Positions 8,588-19,200 of a DNA stretch of 45,589 nt are shown here, piece after piece. The translations under genes and the position numbers were made by a program. Under the pieces are notes generated by a model, which was not told the DNA's origin, ran no database searches, and was given only the letters and a program-made list of their open reading frames with translations. The stretch spans positions 93,819 to 139,407 of the forward strand of contig NW_013657626.1 of NCBI RefSeq assembly GCF_000142905.1, given 5' to 3'. The DNA comes from Thecamonas trahens ATCC 50062. Lineage: Eukaryota; Apusozoa; Apusomonadida; Apusomonadidae. Positions within the stretch are counted from its first letter, which is position 1, and each line of letters starts with the position of its first letter.

Positions 8588-11500
8588 ATGAGTGAGACGC
8601 CTCCAGCAAGCAGTTTCCGTGGACTTGTGCATGGAGAGCAGGCGGCAGCGGTGGTGGTCTCGGGCAAGCTCTCTCTGTATGACCCAGGCAAGGGCGGGTG
8701 GCGTCGTCGGTATGCGGTGGCTATCACCGCCGACGGGCGACCTGCCCAGGGTGGCGGGGACGAGGCTGGCAAAGGCGGCAAAGACAAGGCCGACACCGCG
8801 CAGTTCCTGGCTCGCCTGCCCCGTGCTGGCGTCCGCTTGCTCCTATTCAAGTCGGCGGTGGTGGCCACGGCCTCGGTCGACCTCGTCCTCCCGCACGCTG
8901 CACGCATGATCATCGGCCCAGAGCCCGACACCGTGCCTGATGAGTGGCTCACCGACGAGACTCCGCGCCAAGATCTGGTTCTTCTCGCCCCGCATGATGC
9001 CTCGGCCTCCATCCTCCTTGCGCTGCCCAAGAAGCAGCGCGAGGAATGGTCCACCCTCCTGCTTGCTCTTGTCGACTCCGATCTTGAGCCTGCTCCTGTG
9101 GCCGAGCCTGAGCCTGCTCCTGTGGCCGAGCCTGAGCTTGCTCCTGTGGCCGAGCCTGAGCCTGCTCCTGTGGCCGAGCCTGAGCCTGCTCCTGTGGCCG
9201 AGCCTGAGCCTTCTCCTGTGGCCGAGCCTGAGCCTGCTCCTGTGGCCGAGCCTGAGCCTGCTCCTGTGGCCGAGCCTGAGCCTGCTCCTGTGGCCGAGCC
9301 TGAGCCTGCTCCTGTGGCCGAGCCTGAGCCTGCTCCTGTGGCCGAGCCTGAGTCTGCACCAGAGCCCGAGCCTGAGCCTGCACTCGGGCCTGCACCCGAG
9401 CCTGCACCCGAGCCCGAGCCTGAGCCTGAGCCTGCACTCGAGCCTGAGCCTGCACTCGATCCTGCACCCGAGCCTGCACCGAGCCCGAGCCTGGACTTAC
9501 ACCCGAACCCAAGGCCTTCGCAAGCCCTGATCCCAAACCTCCTCCCTCCTCTCCGCCGCCCAAGCCCCGCGCTCCGCCGGCAAAGCCTCTGCCGCCTCTT
9601 GCGCCTCAGCCCCAGCCCGAGCCCGAGCCGGCCAAACGCCGCCGCCAGCTGCCCACGCTCCCGCCCGATCTTCAAAAGAAGTCGCCTCTGCCGTCCTCGA
9701 CAGACTCGTCGCCACGCGACACCATCCGCATGTCCATGGCCATCGTCGACTCGGCACCAACTTCTGCGATCATCGACGACTCGTTCTTCACTGTTGACTC
9801 GGCGCCGCAACGGAACCCGGTCGAGTTGCCGCTAACCGGCGAGCCGACCAAGCGCGACCGCCTCGTTTACGAGCTGTACACCACCGAGATCACCTACTAC
9901 AACTCGCTCGCGCTTCTTGTTCACGAGTACATTCAGCCGCTGCGGGGCCTTGGCATTATCACCCGCGAGGAGCTCTCGGCGCTCTTTGGCTCTCTCGAGC
10001 TCATTCACGACCTGCACGGCTCGCTCGTCGACGCGCTCGAGGTCGCCATCACCAGCTACTCGCCGTCGGCCACCATGGTCGGCTCTATCTTCCTCGACAT
10101 CATTCCTCTCTTCTCCGAGTACTATCTGCCGTTCTGCGAGGTCTTTGGTGGTGCGCGTGATGTGTGCGCACGACTTCGCGCCTCGAACGAGCAGTTTGCC
10201 TCGTACTTTCTCCAGCGCGTCCAGTCGCACGGCGGGCGCGACCTGTTTTTCTATCTTATCCAGCCCATCCAGCGCCTACCGCGCTACGAGCTGCTCCTGG
10301 TCGAGATCTCGTCCAAGACCAAGTCGAGCCACAAGGACGCCCACGCGCTCAGCACTGCCGCCAACGCCATTGCCGAAGCCAACGCCAAAGTCAACGCTCT
10401 CCTCGCCGCCGCTCAGGACGCCGCGGGCTCGAAGCGCAAGAAGGCGAGCACGGCGTCCCAAGCCGGCTCGGCCGGCCTTGACATGTACCTCTCCGAGCCC
10501 ACCCGTCGCATCATCTGGGAGGCGCCGTGCAGCTTGCGTACGCCCGGCCGCTCGCTCTGGGGTGTCCTCTTCAACGACATGTTTGTGGTCGGCGAGAAAG
10601 TGTCGGCCTCGGCCGCTCGCGCCGGCGCGCTCTTCACCGCAGAGCTGGAAACCTCGTTGGAAACAACCTGGGTCGAGGACTTGCACGACCTCGATCCGTC
10701 GACCATCAACAACGATGCCTTTGAGGTCTACACTCCGTCGCGCTCCTACTTTCTCTACGCCGGCTCGTCATCGGCCAAGCATTCGTGGATGCGGACGGTG
10801 GCCAAGACGATCGAAGCCCACATGGCGCGCGACAAGCTCGACGCACTCATTGTGAGCGCACCCGGTGCCGACGCTGCAGATGCCGCCGATGCTGCTGACG
10901 TCGCCGACGGCTCGCTTCGTCGCGCCACCTACTACTACGACGACGGCTCGCTCTACGACGGCACGCTTCGCTATGGTTCGCGCCACGGCCGTGGCCACAT
11001 TTTCTTCCCCTCCAAAGACCACTACGTCGGCTCGTTTGTTGAAGATCAGCGCGAAGGCTCAGGCGTCTTCCGCTGGGCATCGGGCGCCGTCTACGACGGC
11101 GAGTGGCGCGCCAACCAGCCGCACGGCACCGGTGTCTACACCTTTAAGGACATCTCGTACTCGGGTGAGTGGCGCGCAGGCATGCGCTCTGGCTCGGGCA
11201 CCCTCGTCTACGGCTCCATCACCTACACCGGCGAGTTCCGTGACGGTCTCCGCTCCGGCGTTGGCACACTCTCTTCGTCGGTCTCGCCGCTCCGCTACTC
11301 GGGCTCGTGGCTCCGTGACCAGCGGTCGGGCACAGGCTCAGCCGTCTTTGACGACGGCTCGACGTACGAGGGCGAGTGGCTGGCCGGCGAGCCGCACGGC
11401 TCCGGCACGCTTGTCACCTGCGGCGGTACAAGGACGTACATCGGCGAGTTCCGCAACGGCAAGCCGTGGGGCAATGGCGTTCTCTCGCACTCGTCGAGCC

Positions 11501-12243
11501 GCAAGCTTGCCTACGATGGCGAGTGGGTGGCCGGCGCCTACCATGGCTCGGGCACGCTTGTCAATGACGACGGCTCGGTCTACACCGGTTCATTCGAGCA
11601 CGGTCTTCAGAGCGGCAGTGGGCGTCTCGTCACCCCCTGGGGCTACGAGTATGACGGCGAGTGGCTCGCCGGCCGCCCGCACGGCACCGGCTCTGTGCTC
11701 TATCCCGACGGCTCCACCTACTCTGGCGGCTGGATCTCCGGCAAGCGCTCCGGCAAGGGCACCTGGGAGACACCCTGGGGCCACAAGTACGTTGGCCAGT
11801 GGGCTTCTGACGTTCGCGAGGGCCGCGGCCGCGAGATCCTTCCCTCCGGTCGCCGCTACGACGGCTACTGGAAGGCCGATGTCCGCGATGGGTTTGGCGT
11901 CGAGGTCGGCGTCGAGAACGACGCAAAGTACTCGGGCAACTGGGAAGGCGGCCGGAGGTCGGGCGAGGGCACCAAGGCCTTCCTCTGGGGCACCTACTCA
12001 GGCAACTGGTCCAAAGGCGTCCGCGAGGGTGCCGGCAAGTCGGTCCTTGCCGGCGGCTTTGTCTATGAGGGCACCTTTTTCCGCAATCGCCGCGAGGGAC
12101 GCGGCACCGCCACCGTGCCCACCCCCGACTCGGCCCTTGGCGAGTCGCAGAGCATACCGGTCATGTGCCACGCCGGCCGTGTTGTCGCTCCCGAGACCTT
12201 TGTTGCCGTTGAGCATGACGTCGCCGACCTTGGCGAGTCGTAA
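8588..12243 (+). CDS. Rho guanine nucleotide exchange factor with PH, DH, PH and 17 MORN repeats (frameshifted)
   Basis: One extra C at the CC of 9479-9480 joins the frame from ATG 8588 to the frame that runs to TAA 12241-12243, giving about 1,218 residues. Order: an N-terminal PH-like domain (about 10-160: [19 protein letters not shown]...[15 protein letters not shown]); a Pro/Glu repeat of 11 PAPVAEPE units; a Pro/Lys-rich linker; a DH (RhoGEF) domain with [19 protein letters not shown] and the hallmark [16 protein letters not shown]; a second PH domain ending [15 protein letters not shown]; and about 17 MORN repeats (pattern YxGxWxxGxxxGxG). It should load GTP on a Rho-family GTPase, with the MORN array mediating membrane or protein contact. 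DH-PH-MORN resembles ALS2/alsin, but there is no VPS9 domain. Confidence 0.85.
9089..9352 (+). repeat. 24-bp coding minisatellite, 11 copies
   Basis: Unit CCTGCTCCTGTGGCCGAGCC plus TGAG, encoding PAPVAEPE. Copies differ by single substitutions (LA, PS and SA variants). It lies inside the Rho GEF linker and grades into an irregular PEPEPAL region up to about 9490, where the frameshift occurs. Confidence 0.95.
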
Positions 12244-12477
12244 ACCCTACCCTACCCATCACTCTCCGCCCATCCAACTTGCGCCGTCCATCCGCTCATC
12301 ATCGTCCGTCACCGCACCGCAGTCCGCCCTGACACCAGTCGGCTGCTCACCAGCCACCGACTGCCTGCAAGCGTTCGGCCAGAGGCCAACCCTCCCCCTC
12401 CCCCCCCCCCTGTCCCGCCCCCCTGCACCTCCCTTGGCACACCCACCTCACCCACCTACCCACCCACCCACACACGC

Positions 12478-12987
12478 ATGGGCTGTGGAAGCTCACGGGC
12501 TATGGGCGAGGCTTCGGAAGGAGGCGGTCCCGGGCGGCGGCCCGTGCGCAAGGCCAGCGACCAAGACGGCGGTGGCGGTGGTGGAGGCGGAGGCGGCGAT
12601 GGTGGCGATGGTGGCAGCAGAGGCGACAGCAGCGGAGGCGAGCCTGTGGCGCACGGCGCTACGTTGGTCGAGGGCGAGGGTGATGAGGAGTTCTCGCTGA
12701 CGGCCGTGCCGGCGGCCAAGGTCGGGGCGCCGGTCTCGGTCTTCTGGACCGCTCCGCGCATCAAAGCCGGCGACTGGATCGGCCTGTACCCCGCCGATGC
12801 GCCGGACGACACGGGCCGTGCAGGCCGCTGGCGCCGCGAGTTGGACGCGGGTGCCGCGCTGGTCGGCCTATTTAACTTTGACGGCGATCTCCTGCCGGAT
12901 GAGCCTGGCTCGTACGTCTTCCGCTTCCATGGACCCGACGGCGCGCGGCTGGCCGAGTCGGAGCCCATTGCCATCACCGCCTCCTAG
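12478..12987 (+). CDS. Small predicted N-myristoylated protein with a SKICH-like beta-sandwich
   Basis: A 169-residue protein. The N terminus MGCGSSRAMG carries Gly2 and Cys3, a good match to N-myristoylation plus palmitoylation, so attachment to the inner membrane face is expected. A Gly-rich linker (about 40-60) follows. The rest is one compact domain with APVSVFWTAPRIKAGDWIGLYP and a C-terminal PGSYVFRFHGPDG...AESEPIAI. This W...DWIGLY...G.Y.FR pattern is typical of SKICH-like immunoglobulin folds, as in TAX1BP1-type proteins and some phosphatase N-terminal domains. No catalytic domain is present, so it may be an adaptor. It follows the Rho GEF on the same strand after 234 bp that contain a C-rich tract. 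Domain assignment is by pattern only. Confidence 0.72.
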   Translation: MGCGSSRAMGEASEGGGPGRRPVRKASDQDGGGGGGGGGGDGGDGGSRGDSSGGEPVAHGATLVEGEGDEEFSLTAVPAAKVGAPVSVFWTAPRIKAGDWIGLYPADAPDDTGRAGRWRRELDAGAALVGLFNFDGDLLPDEPGSYVFRFHGPDGARLAESEPIAITAS

Positions 12988-13066
12988 CACTGCCGCATGC
13001 AGTCGCTGCCGCTGCTGCTACCGCTGCTACACGAAACGCTGCGCGGGAAGGCGAACAAGCACAAGC

Positions 13067-16030
13067 CTACTCTTTAGCCGGAATCGGGCCGACAAGAACC
13101 TTGCCGTCGGAGCAGCCGACGGCGAGAATGCCCATGTTGGGCCCGTATGCGATGGAAGTGAGGGCGTCGGCAGAGACCTGGGTCGCCGGCAACGACTCGG
13201 ACGAGTATCCGAGGCTGTTAGCGGTGAGGTTGAGGACAGCGAGCGAGCCGTCCGAGTGTGCAACGGCAAGGACCGCCTCCTCCATCGCCAGGGCGACCGC
13301 CATGACTCCCGACCCCACATTCCACTCGGTGATCGAGCTATTGGTCACCGTGTCCCACACCCGCGCTACGCCGAGCGCATCGACGGAGAGCACCGACTCG
13401 CGCTTGTCCAGCGAGTGGACGGTAAAGTGAGACGATCCTTTTGCCGGCAGCGGCGGCGCAAAGATGGCGACGAGCGGCGCGACGTGTTCCTGGAAGCAAG
13501 TCAGCTGCTCCGACGAGCGCAAGTCGTACACCCGCACCTTGCCAAACGAACCACCGACAAGGAGCAGGTGGTCTTCGACGCCAAACGCCATGTGAGTCAC
13601 CGTCTCACGAACGCCCGACTGCGCACCGATGGCAATCTTGCGAACGAGGCTCGCGGTCCGCACGTCGTAGATCTCAACCGTTCCGCGCATGCCAAGCACC
13701 AGCTGCTTCCCGTCTCTAGCAAAGCGCAAGGCCGTCACCGGCGCCGTCGTCTGGATGCTCTTGAGCACTCGTCCGGCACCCCAGTTGAAGATGCGGGCGA
13801 GGCCGACCTGCTTCGAGCCGGTGCGCTCCCGCCCGGCAGCAGCCAGCAGCATGCCCTTGGGGTGAAACTCGAGGACAGCGACAGAGCCATCGCTACTGGC
13901 GTCAGCCCGCGACACATCCAACCACTCGCGCGCACGCCCGTTGGCATTGAGCATGGTAACCTTGATCGAGCCGTCGGCCGACGCAGACGCCAGCGGCCGT
14001 CCGTCGTCGATGGCTACTTCGCTGAGCGCAATGGCGCGGACGGCGGAGGCTCCGTGGTTGGTGACGGCGGTAAGCGAGCGTGGTTTGTCTTCGTCCCCAG
14101 GCTCGGGCGAGATCTCCTTGACCTCGACCCCGCCATAACGAACCGACTTGCCGCGACCTGGTTTGGGTCGCCGCTCGCGCGACCGGCGCATCCCGCTCCC
14201 GCCGGCTGGTGCAGCCGATCCGCCGAGCGCGTGCCTGTCGCTGGCACCGGCGTCTGCGCCTCCCCCTGCATTGGCACCATTGATGTACAACTCGACTTCG
14301 TCCTCGTACACGTACATGTACGTGCCCGACGATGACGTCGTGCCCGATGAGCTCGAGTCTGATGAGCTCGCGCCCGACGTTACGACCTCTGGAATGGTGC
14401 CCGATCCCGACATTGAGCCACGCAAGTGTCGCGGGAACTTTGGACTCGAAGGCGACTGTGGCGCAGAGGAGCAGACCGAGCCCGAGCGTGGGGAGCCGAC
14501 GACGCTGCTCGACCGCGCCAACCGGCCAACGGAGCTTCCGAACGAGCCACGAGAGGTCGTGGCGTTGAAAGGCATGGATGAGTAGCGCTCGAGCGTCTCG
14601 CTATCGCGCTGCTTCCGCTTCACCTTGGCAAGCTCGAACCGCAGCTCGCGGACCTTGTCTTCCCAGGTGCGGCAGCGGTCGCAGACCCGCGTGGCCTTGC
14701 GCTCGCGGTCGAGCACCTCCTCCAGTGCAAAGTACTGCTTCTCCAGCGCCTCGTACTCGCGTTTGGACACAGTGTCGCGTGAGGAGAGTCGCGACTGCAT
14801 CCGCCGGCGAGCGTCCTGCCGCTCGCGGCGCTCGGCGTCCAGGGATGCCTTGGCGCGCCTAGTCCGCCCCACAAGCTTGGACATGATGGCCGCGCCCGGG
14901 CCGGCGCCCTTGCGCAAATACGCGGCGACGCGACGGGCATTGCGGGTCTCCTCGCGGAGTGAGGTCATCAGCGATCTCAAAGCCGCAAGCTGCGGGCCGA
15001 CGCGAAAGGCTGCCGGAGACCGCGCCTGTGCCAGTCTCGCCTCCAGCTGCGACATCCGCGGCTGCGCCGTCGCAACCTGCCCCTGCACCACTTGCTCGTA
15101 GTCGTGAAACTCGTCCATGAACGCGCTGGTCATCCCATGGCTCGCGACGTGGTCTTTCAGCACCTCGCCCTCAAGCGCCACGTCTTCGAGTTCGTCGGCT
15201 AGCCGCCGCGCCGCGTCGGCCTCGTCACTCAGCAGCTCGTCGACGTTCTGCTGCGCAGCCTCGAGCGCCACACCAATCGAGTCGTCTACATCCAGCATGT
15301 TCTCTTCCAGCTGCGCGTAGTCGTGCTGCCAGCCGTCGGCCCAGATCCGCAGCGCGTCGTCGAGCGACGCCCGCGCCCGATCCATCGACCGCGCCAGCGA
15401 GCCTAGCGCCTCGACCATGGCCCGTGCTTCGTGCGCGTCGCGCTCCAATCGGCTACGAGCCTTGGCCAGGCCTTTGCGTGCCCGAGCCATCTTGGCGGAC
15501 GACGACGAGTCTGCCAACGAACGCAGCTCGCGCGCTCGCTGCGCAGCCTCCAGCTGCAGCTTGACCACCAGCGCCTCTCCGAGCGCCTGCGACGTCGCAC
15601 ACGGCCTGCCATCATCCGGTCCATCTCGGCCACCGCGCCGCCTGCTACTCCTGCTCGATCCAGCTGTGCTCGGGCGGCCTTTAGCCGGCGATGCCGAGAG
15701 CTGCAAGTCAGCCAGCCTCGCCGAGAGCCTTGACACCGACACGGCCGACCGACTCGGAGTGTACGAACTCCGCACCAGCTCCTCCATGCGGCCCGCACCA
15801 TCATCGTCCCAGCGCCTCGGGGCCCGTGACCCACCTGCTGACACCGGCCTCCGCCTCCGTCGCCCAGGCGAGCTCCCACCGTCCTCCATCACCTCTTCCG
15901 CTCGGCTATCCCCGCCGCCGCCACCCTCACCACCGCCACCACCCCTGCCAAGCCTAGCCCCACCCGTAGCCCCGCTACCCCGCCTCCGCCGCCCACCAGA
16001 CGCCGTGTTGGGTCGTTCTCGCCCGTGCAT
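13067..16030 (-). CDS. Coiled-coil and WD40-repeat protein
   Basis: A 987-residue protein from the first ATG (16030); upstream in-frame codons lack ATG. Residues 1-140 are basic, Gly/Arg/Ser-rich and disordered. Residues about 140-520 are strongly helical and coiled-coil, with many ARxLADELEDVALEGE-type heptads. A Ser-rich hinge follows (about 540-640). The C-terminal 340 residues hold WD40-like blades, such as LASASADGSIKVTML, AVLEFHPKGMLLAAAG, VTALRFARDGKQLVLG, KVRVYDLRSSEQLTCF and GVARVWD, enough for one beta-propeller. Coiled coil followed by a propeller suggests a structural or trafficking scaffold. I do not recognise a named family. It ends 79 bp from the myristoylated-protein gene (tail to tail) and starts 220 bp from the LRR/IQ gene (head to head). 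Confidence 0.85.
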   Translation of the reverse strand: MHGRERPNTASGGRRRRGSGATGGARLGRGGGGGEGGGGGDSRAEEVMEDGGSSPGRRRRRPVSAGGSRAPRRWDDDGAGRMEELVRSSYTPSRSAVSVSRLSARLADLQLSASPAKGRPSTAGSSRSSRRRGGRDGPDDGRPCATSQALGEALVVKLQLEAAQRARELRSLADSSSSAKMARARKGLAKARSRLERDAHEARAMVEALGSLARSMDRARASLDDALRIWADGWQHDYAQLEENMLDVDDSIGVALEAAQQNVDELLSDEADAARRLADELEDVALEGEVLKDHVASHGMTSAFMDEFHDYEQVVQGQVATAQPRMSQLEARLAQARSPAAFRVGPQLAALRSLMTSLREETRNARRVAAYLRKGAGPGAAIMSKLVGRTRRAKASLDAERRERQDARRRMQSRLSSRDTVSKREYEALEKQYFALEEVLDRERKATRVCDRCRTWEDKVRELRFELAKVKRKQRDSETLERYSSMPFNATTSRGSFGSSVGRLARSSSVVGSPRSGSVCSSAPQSPSSPKFPRHLRGSMSGSGTIPEVVTSGASSSDSSSSGTTSSSGTYMYVYEDEVELYINGANAGGGADAGASDRHALGGSAAPAGGSGMRRSRERRPKPGRGKSVRYGGVEVKEISPEPGDEDKPRSLTAVTNHGASAVRAIALSEVAIDDGRPLASASADGSIKVTMLNANGRAREWLDVSRADASSDGSVAVLEFHPKGMLLAAAGRERTGSKQVGLARIFNWGAGRVLKSIQTTAPVTALRFARDGKQLVLGMRGTVEIYDVRTASLVRKIAIGAQSGVRETVTHMAFGVEDHLLLVGGSFGKVRVYDLRSSEQLTCFQEHVAPLVAIFAPPLPAKGSSHFTVHSLDKRESVLSVDALGVARVWDTVTNSSITEWNVGSGVMAVALAMEEAVLAVAHSDGSLAVLNLTANSLGYSSESLPATQVSADALTSIAYGPNMGILAVGCSDGKVLVGPIPAKE

Positions 16031-16250
16031 GCCCAACCCTCCTCTGCGGCTGTGTGCTCTTGAGTGTGGTGTGCTACGTGGTATGTGGTATGTGGTACGG
16101 GCGGGGGGTTGCACGGAGGGGGGGGGGGACTTTGCTTCGGTTGCTGTCTTGATGCGTGGTCCGCAGTTTGGCGGCAAATGTTGTTAAAATGATCGAGCCA
16201 GAAGGAGCCAGGTGGGACGGGGGTCACTTGTCGGCGGGTCGGAGAGAGCC
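16031..16250. promoter_or_regulatory. Divergent promoter, WD40 / LRR-IQ genes
   Basis: A 220-bp head-to-head spacer. It holds a run of G near 16121-16131 and an AT-richer patch TTGTTAAAATGATCG near 16180. No other element is recognised. Confidence 0.35.
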
Positions 16251-19200
16251 ATGACGGACGGGTGGAGTCTCCCGGCGACACCCAGCCATGCGTACCTTCT
16301 CTCGGATACCGACTCTGACTCTGAGCTGTACCCGCACCTTGCTGCACCCTCCTCGCCGCCTTCCCTGGACCACCACCTGGCCGACGAGTTGGAGGCTGAG
16401 ATCGCCGCCGCCGCCGCCGCTCTCACTGCTGCTCCGCTTGCGCCGTCCCAGTCGGCGTCGGAAGACCCCGCTACATCCGACACAACTGCGGGTGGTCGGC
16501 TCGCTGCCGAGTCGGGCCTGCTCTCTATCGCACAGCTGGAGGCGGTTCTGGCCCGGACCGGCGAAGAGGCGGATGCCGACCACAGCCTCGCTCGCTCGCA
16601 ACACGATGCTCTCGATCAGGAGCTGGACGCCATGTACGAGGCGAGGGTCGACGCCCAGGCTGCGGCCGCAGAAGTGGAGAGCTACCGGTTGCAGACCGCC
16701 CTCGAAGACGCCGCGTACTTTCGGGATGTCATGGACTTTGCCGCTGGAAACAGCATCGGGCGGCAGGAAGAGCAGCAAGGCGATGGAGCCGACGTCGAGG
16801 CGGGCGCAGCGACGCCTGAGGTGGCGGCAGCTGAAGCTGAAGCTGCGGCTGTGGCGGCCAAGGCTGCCGAGGCTGCGGCCTTGGCCGAATTGGAGGTGCG
16901 GCTGGCTGCAGAGCGTGAGGCCGCCGAGGCCGAGGCTCGGAAGAGGCAGGCGGCCATCGAGGCCCAGCTGCAAGAGTCACGCCGCGCGCAGGCGCTGGCC
17001 CGCAAGCAGCTCGAGGAAGAACAAGCCGCTGAGGCTGCTGCCCGAGCGCGCGAGCTGGAGATGCTAGCGCGAGCCGAGGAGGAAGAGCGCGCCCGAGAGG
17101 CCGATCGCGACACCCGCCGCCAGGCTGCCGAGGCCCGGCTGCGTGCCGCCGAGCTCGCTGCTCAGGCCGAGGCCGAGGCTGAGCGTATGGCCGCCGAAGA
17201 AGCTCGTCTCGTCGCCGAGCGTGAGGCCGCCCGTCTCGCCGCCGAGCGCGAAGCCGCCCGCCTTGCCGCCGAGCGCGAAGCCGCCCGTCTCGCCGCCGAG
17301 CGCAAAGCCGCCCGCCTAGCCGCCGAGCAGAGAGCCGCGCTCCGCCAGGCTCAGCAGACGCTGGCAGCTGACATCACCCGTGGGCGCTGGTCCGAGTACG
17401 TTGATCCGGTGCTTCTGGCTTGTCGGCGGGAGACGGACCCAACCTGTCCCGCAGCAGAAGCGACAGCACCTCTCGAGGCGCTGGCTGCGGCTGAGCGACT
17501 GGCACCACTGCGTCCGTCGCCACCGGCAGCAGCTGGCTCGTCGGCAGGCGAGGACCAGGTGGACGAAGACGACAGCTCGCCGCTTGCACCGTTCCATCTG
17601 GCGATGAATTACGCACCGAACACGCCGATGACAGAGGTCAAGGTGGTGAGTGTGCAGGTCGAAGGCATTACAACGCTTGCAGACGCGCTGGCTGACGTTC
17701 CAGCTATTGTCTCGCTCAATCTCAACACCAACGCGCTGACGCGGGTGGGCGATCTGAGCGCAAATCGCGAACTCGCCATTGTCAAGGTTGCCGACAACAA
17801 GGTGGCGGCTCTCGACGGCCTTGCGCCGCTGCGCAAGCTCCGGTGGTTGGACGTGTCGGTTAACGCGCTGACCCGCCTCGGACCGAGTGTACGGCGGCTG
17901 GAGAGTCTAGTGCGGCTAGAGGCGAACAACAACTCGCTGTTTAGCCTTGCAGACGTGCCGGCGTCTCCGAACCTGGTCGAGCTTGCTGCCTACCGCAACA
18001 GGCTTTCATCGCTTGATGCATTGCCGAGACTGCCGTCACTGACCGCACTCGACGTGGGCCGCAACGAGCTTGCCACGCTTCCGGGCAACATTCTAGCCCG
18101 AGCGCCGCACCTGATCAAGCTCGTGGCGTACGAGAATGCGCTGAGGGAGCTTCCGGAAGTGGCAGCGACACCGCTTCTATCGTCGCTATGGGTCAACGGC
18201 AACGCGCTGAGTGGGACGCCGTGCGTCGATGGCCGGGAAGTGCCGCTGCTGCGTGAGCTGTATCTGGGCGAGAATGCTCAAGTGACCTCGCTGCGCATGC
18301 CACACATGCTGCCCTTCCTCCACTCACTGCACCTCCCGTTCACGAGTCTGGAACTCTTGGACGACCTGGAGCGGATGCTGCGAGCAACACCGCTGCTCTC
18401 GTCGCTGCGAATCCATGACACACCGCTGGCGAGGTCAGCGGCAGCCGGCGCGGTGCCGCTGGTGTGCTCTGCGCTGCTGCCGTGCCTGTCGGAGCTGGAT
18501 ATGAATCCGTTTGAGCGCGTGGCATCAGTGGCACTCGCGGCAATTGCGGCAACCGACGGTGGCGCAGCTCGGCATCGCCGTGTACTGCGAGAGCGGGGCG
18601 CACGGCTGGCGGCAACGCTGCGGACATCCCGACCGGCGTGCTGGCGAACCGGGCAGCAGTGCGCTCCACGCGCATCGGAGCCGGCTACTCAGTGGTGGTT
18701 GCTCCACGCCACCAAGGCGGCCCGGGTCGAGGCGCTTGCCAGCGCCGGTGCGCGGCGAGTTCGACTCGCGCCGTTTGGGCCACAAGCTGCTGGACTGCCC
18801 GAGGCCGAGCGCGTGCTTCTGGGCGACGAGGCGCGACTGGAGGTGCTGGGCGAGCAGGCGAGCCTGGCTCAGGCGCTTGCCCAGCTCACCAGGCTTACAC
18901 TCACGACTGCAGTTCCTGCGGGGTACGTGGATGCTGTGCGAGAGCGGGCCGAGACCAAAGCGGTGATCACGCTCCAGCGGTGGTGGCGGCGATCGCTGGA
19001 CAAGCGGGCGGCTGCAGCGAGCCACGCTGCCAGCGTGATTGCGGCGGCCTGGCGTGGGTATGCAGTTCGGACCAAGAGCACGGCGCCGGGGCCGACGGCG
19101 TGGCGGGCACGGTCAAGGACAAGGGAGGCGGCGGCAACCAAGGTGCAGGCGGTGTGGCGTGGGGCGCGGATGCGGCTGCGGCTGGCACGGGCGCGCGAGG

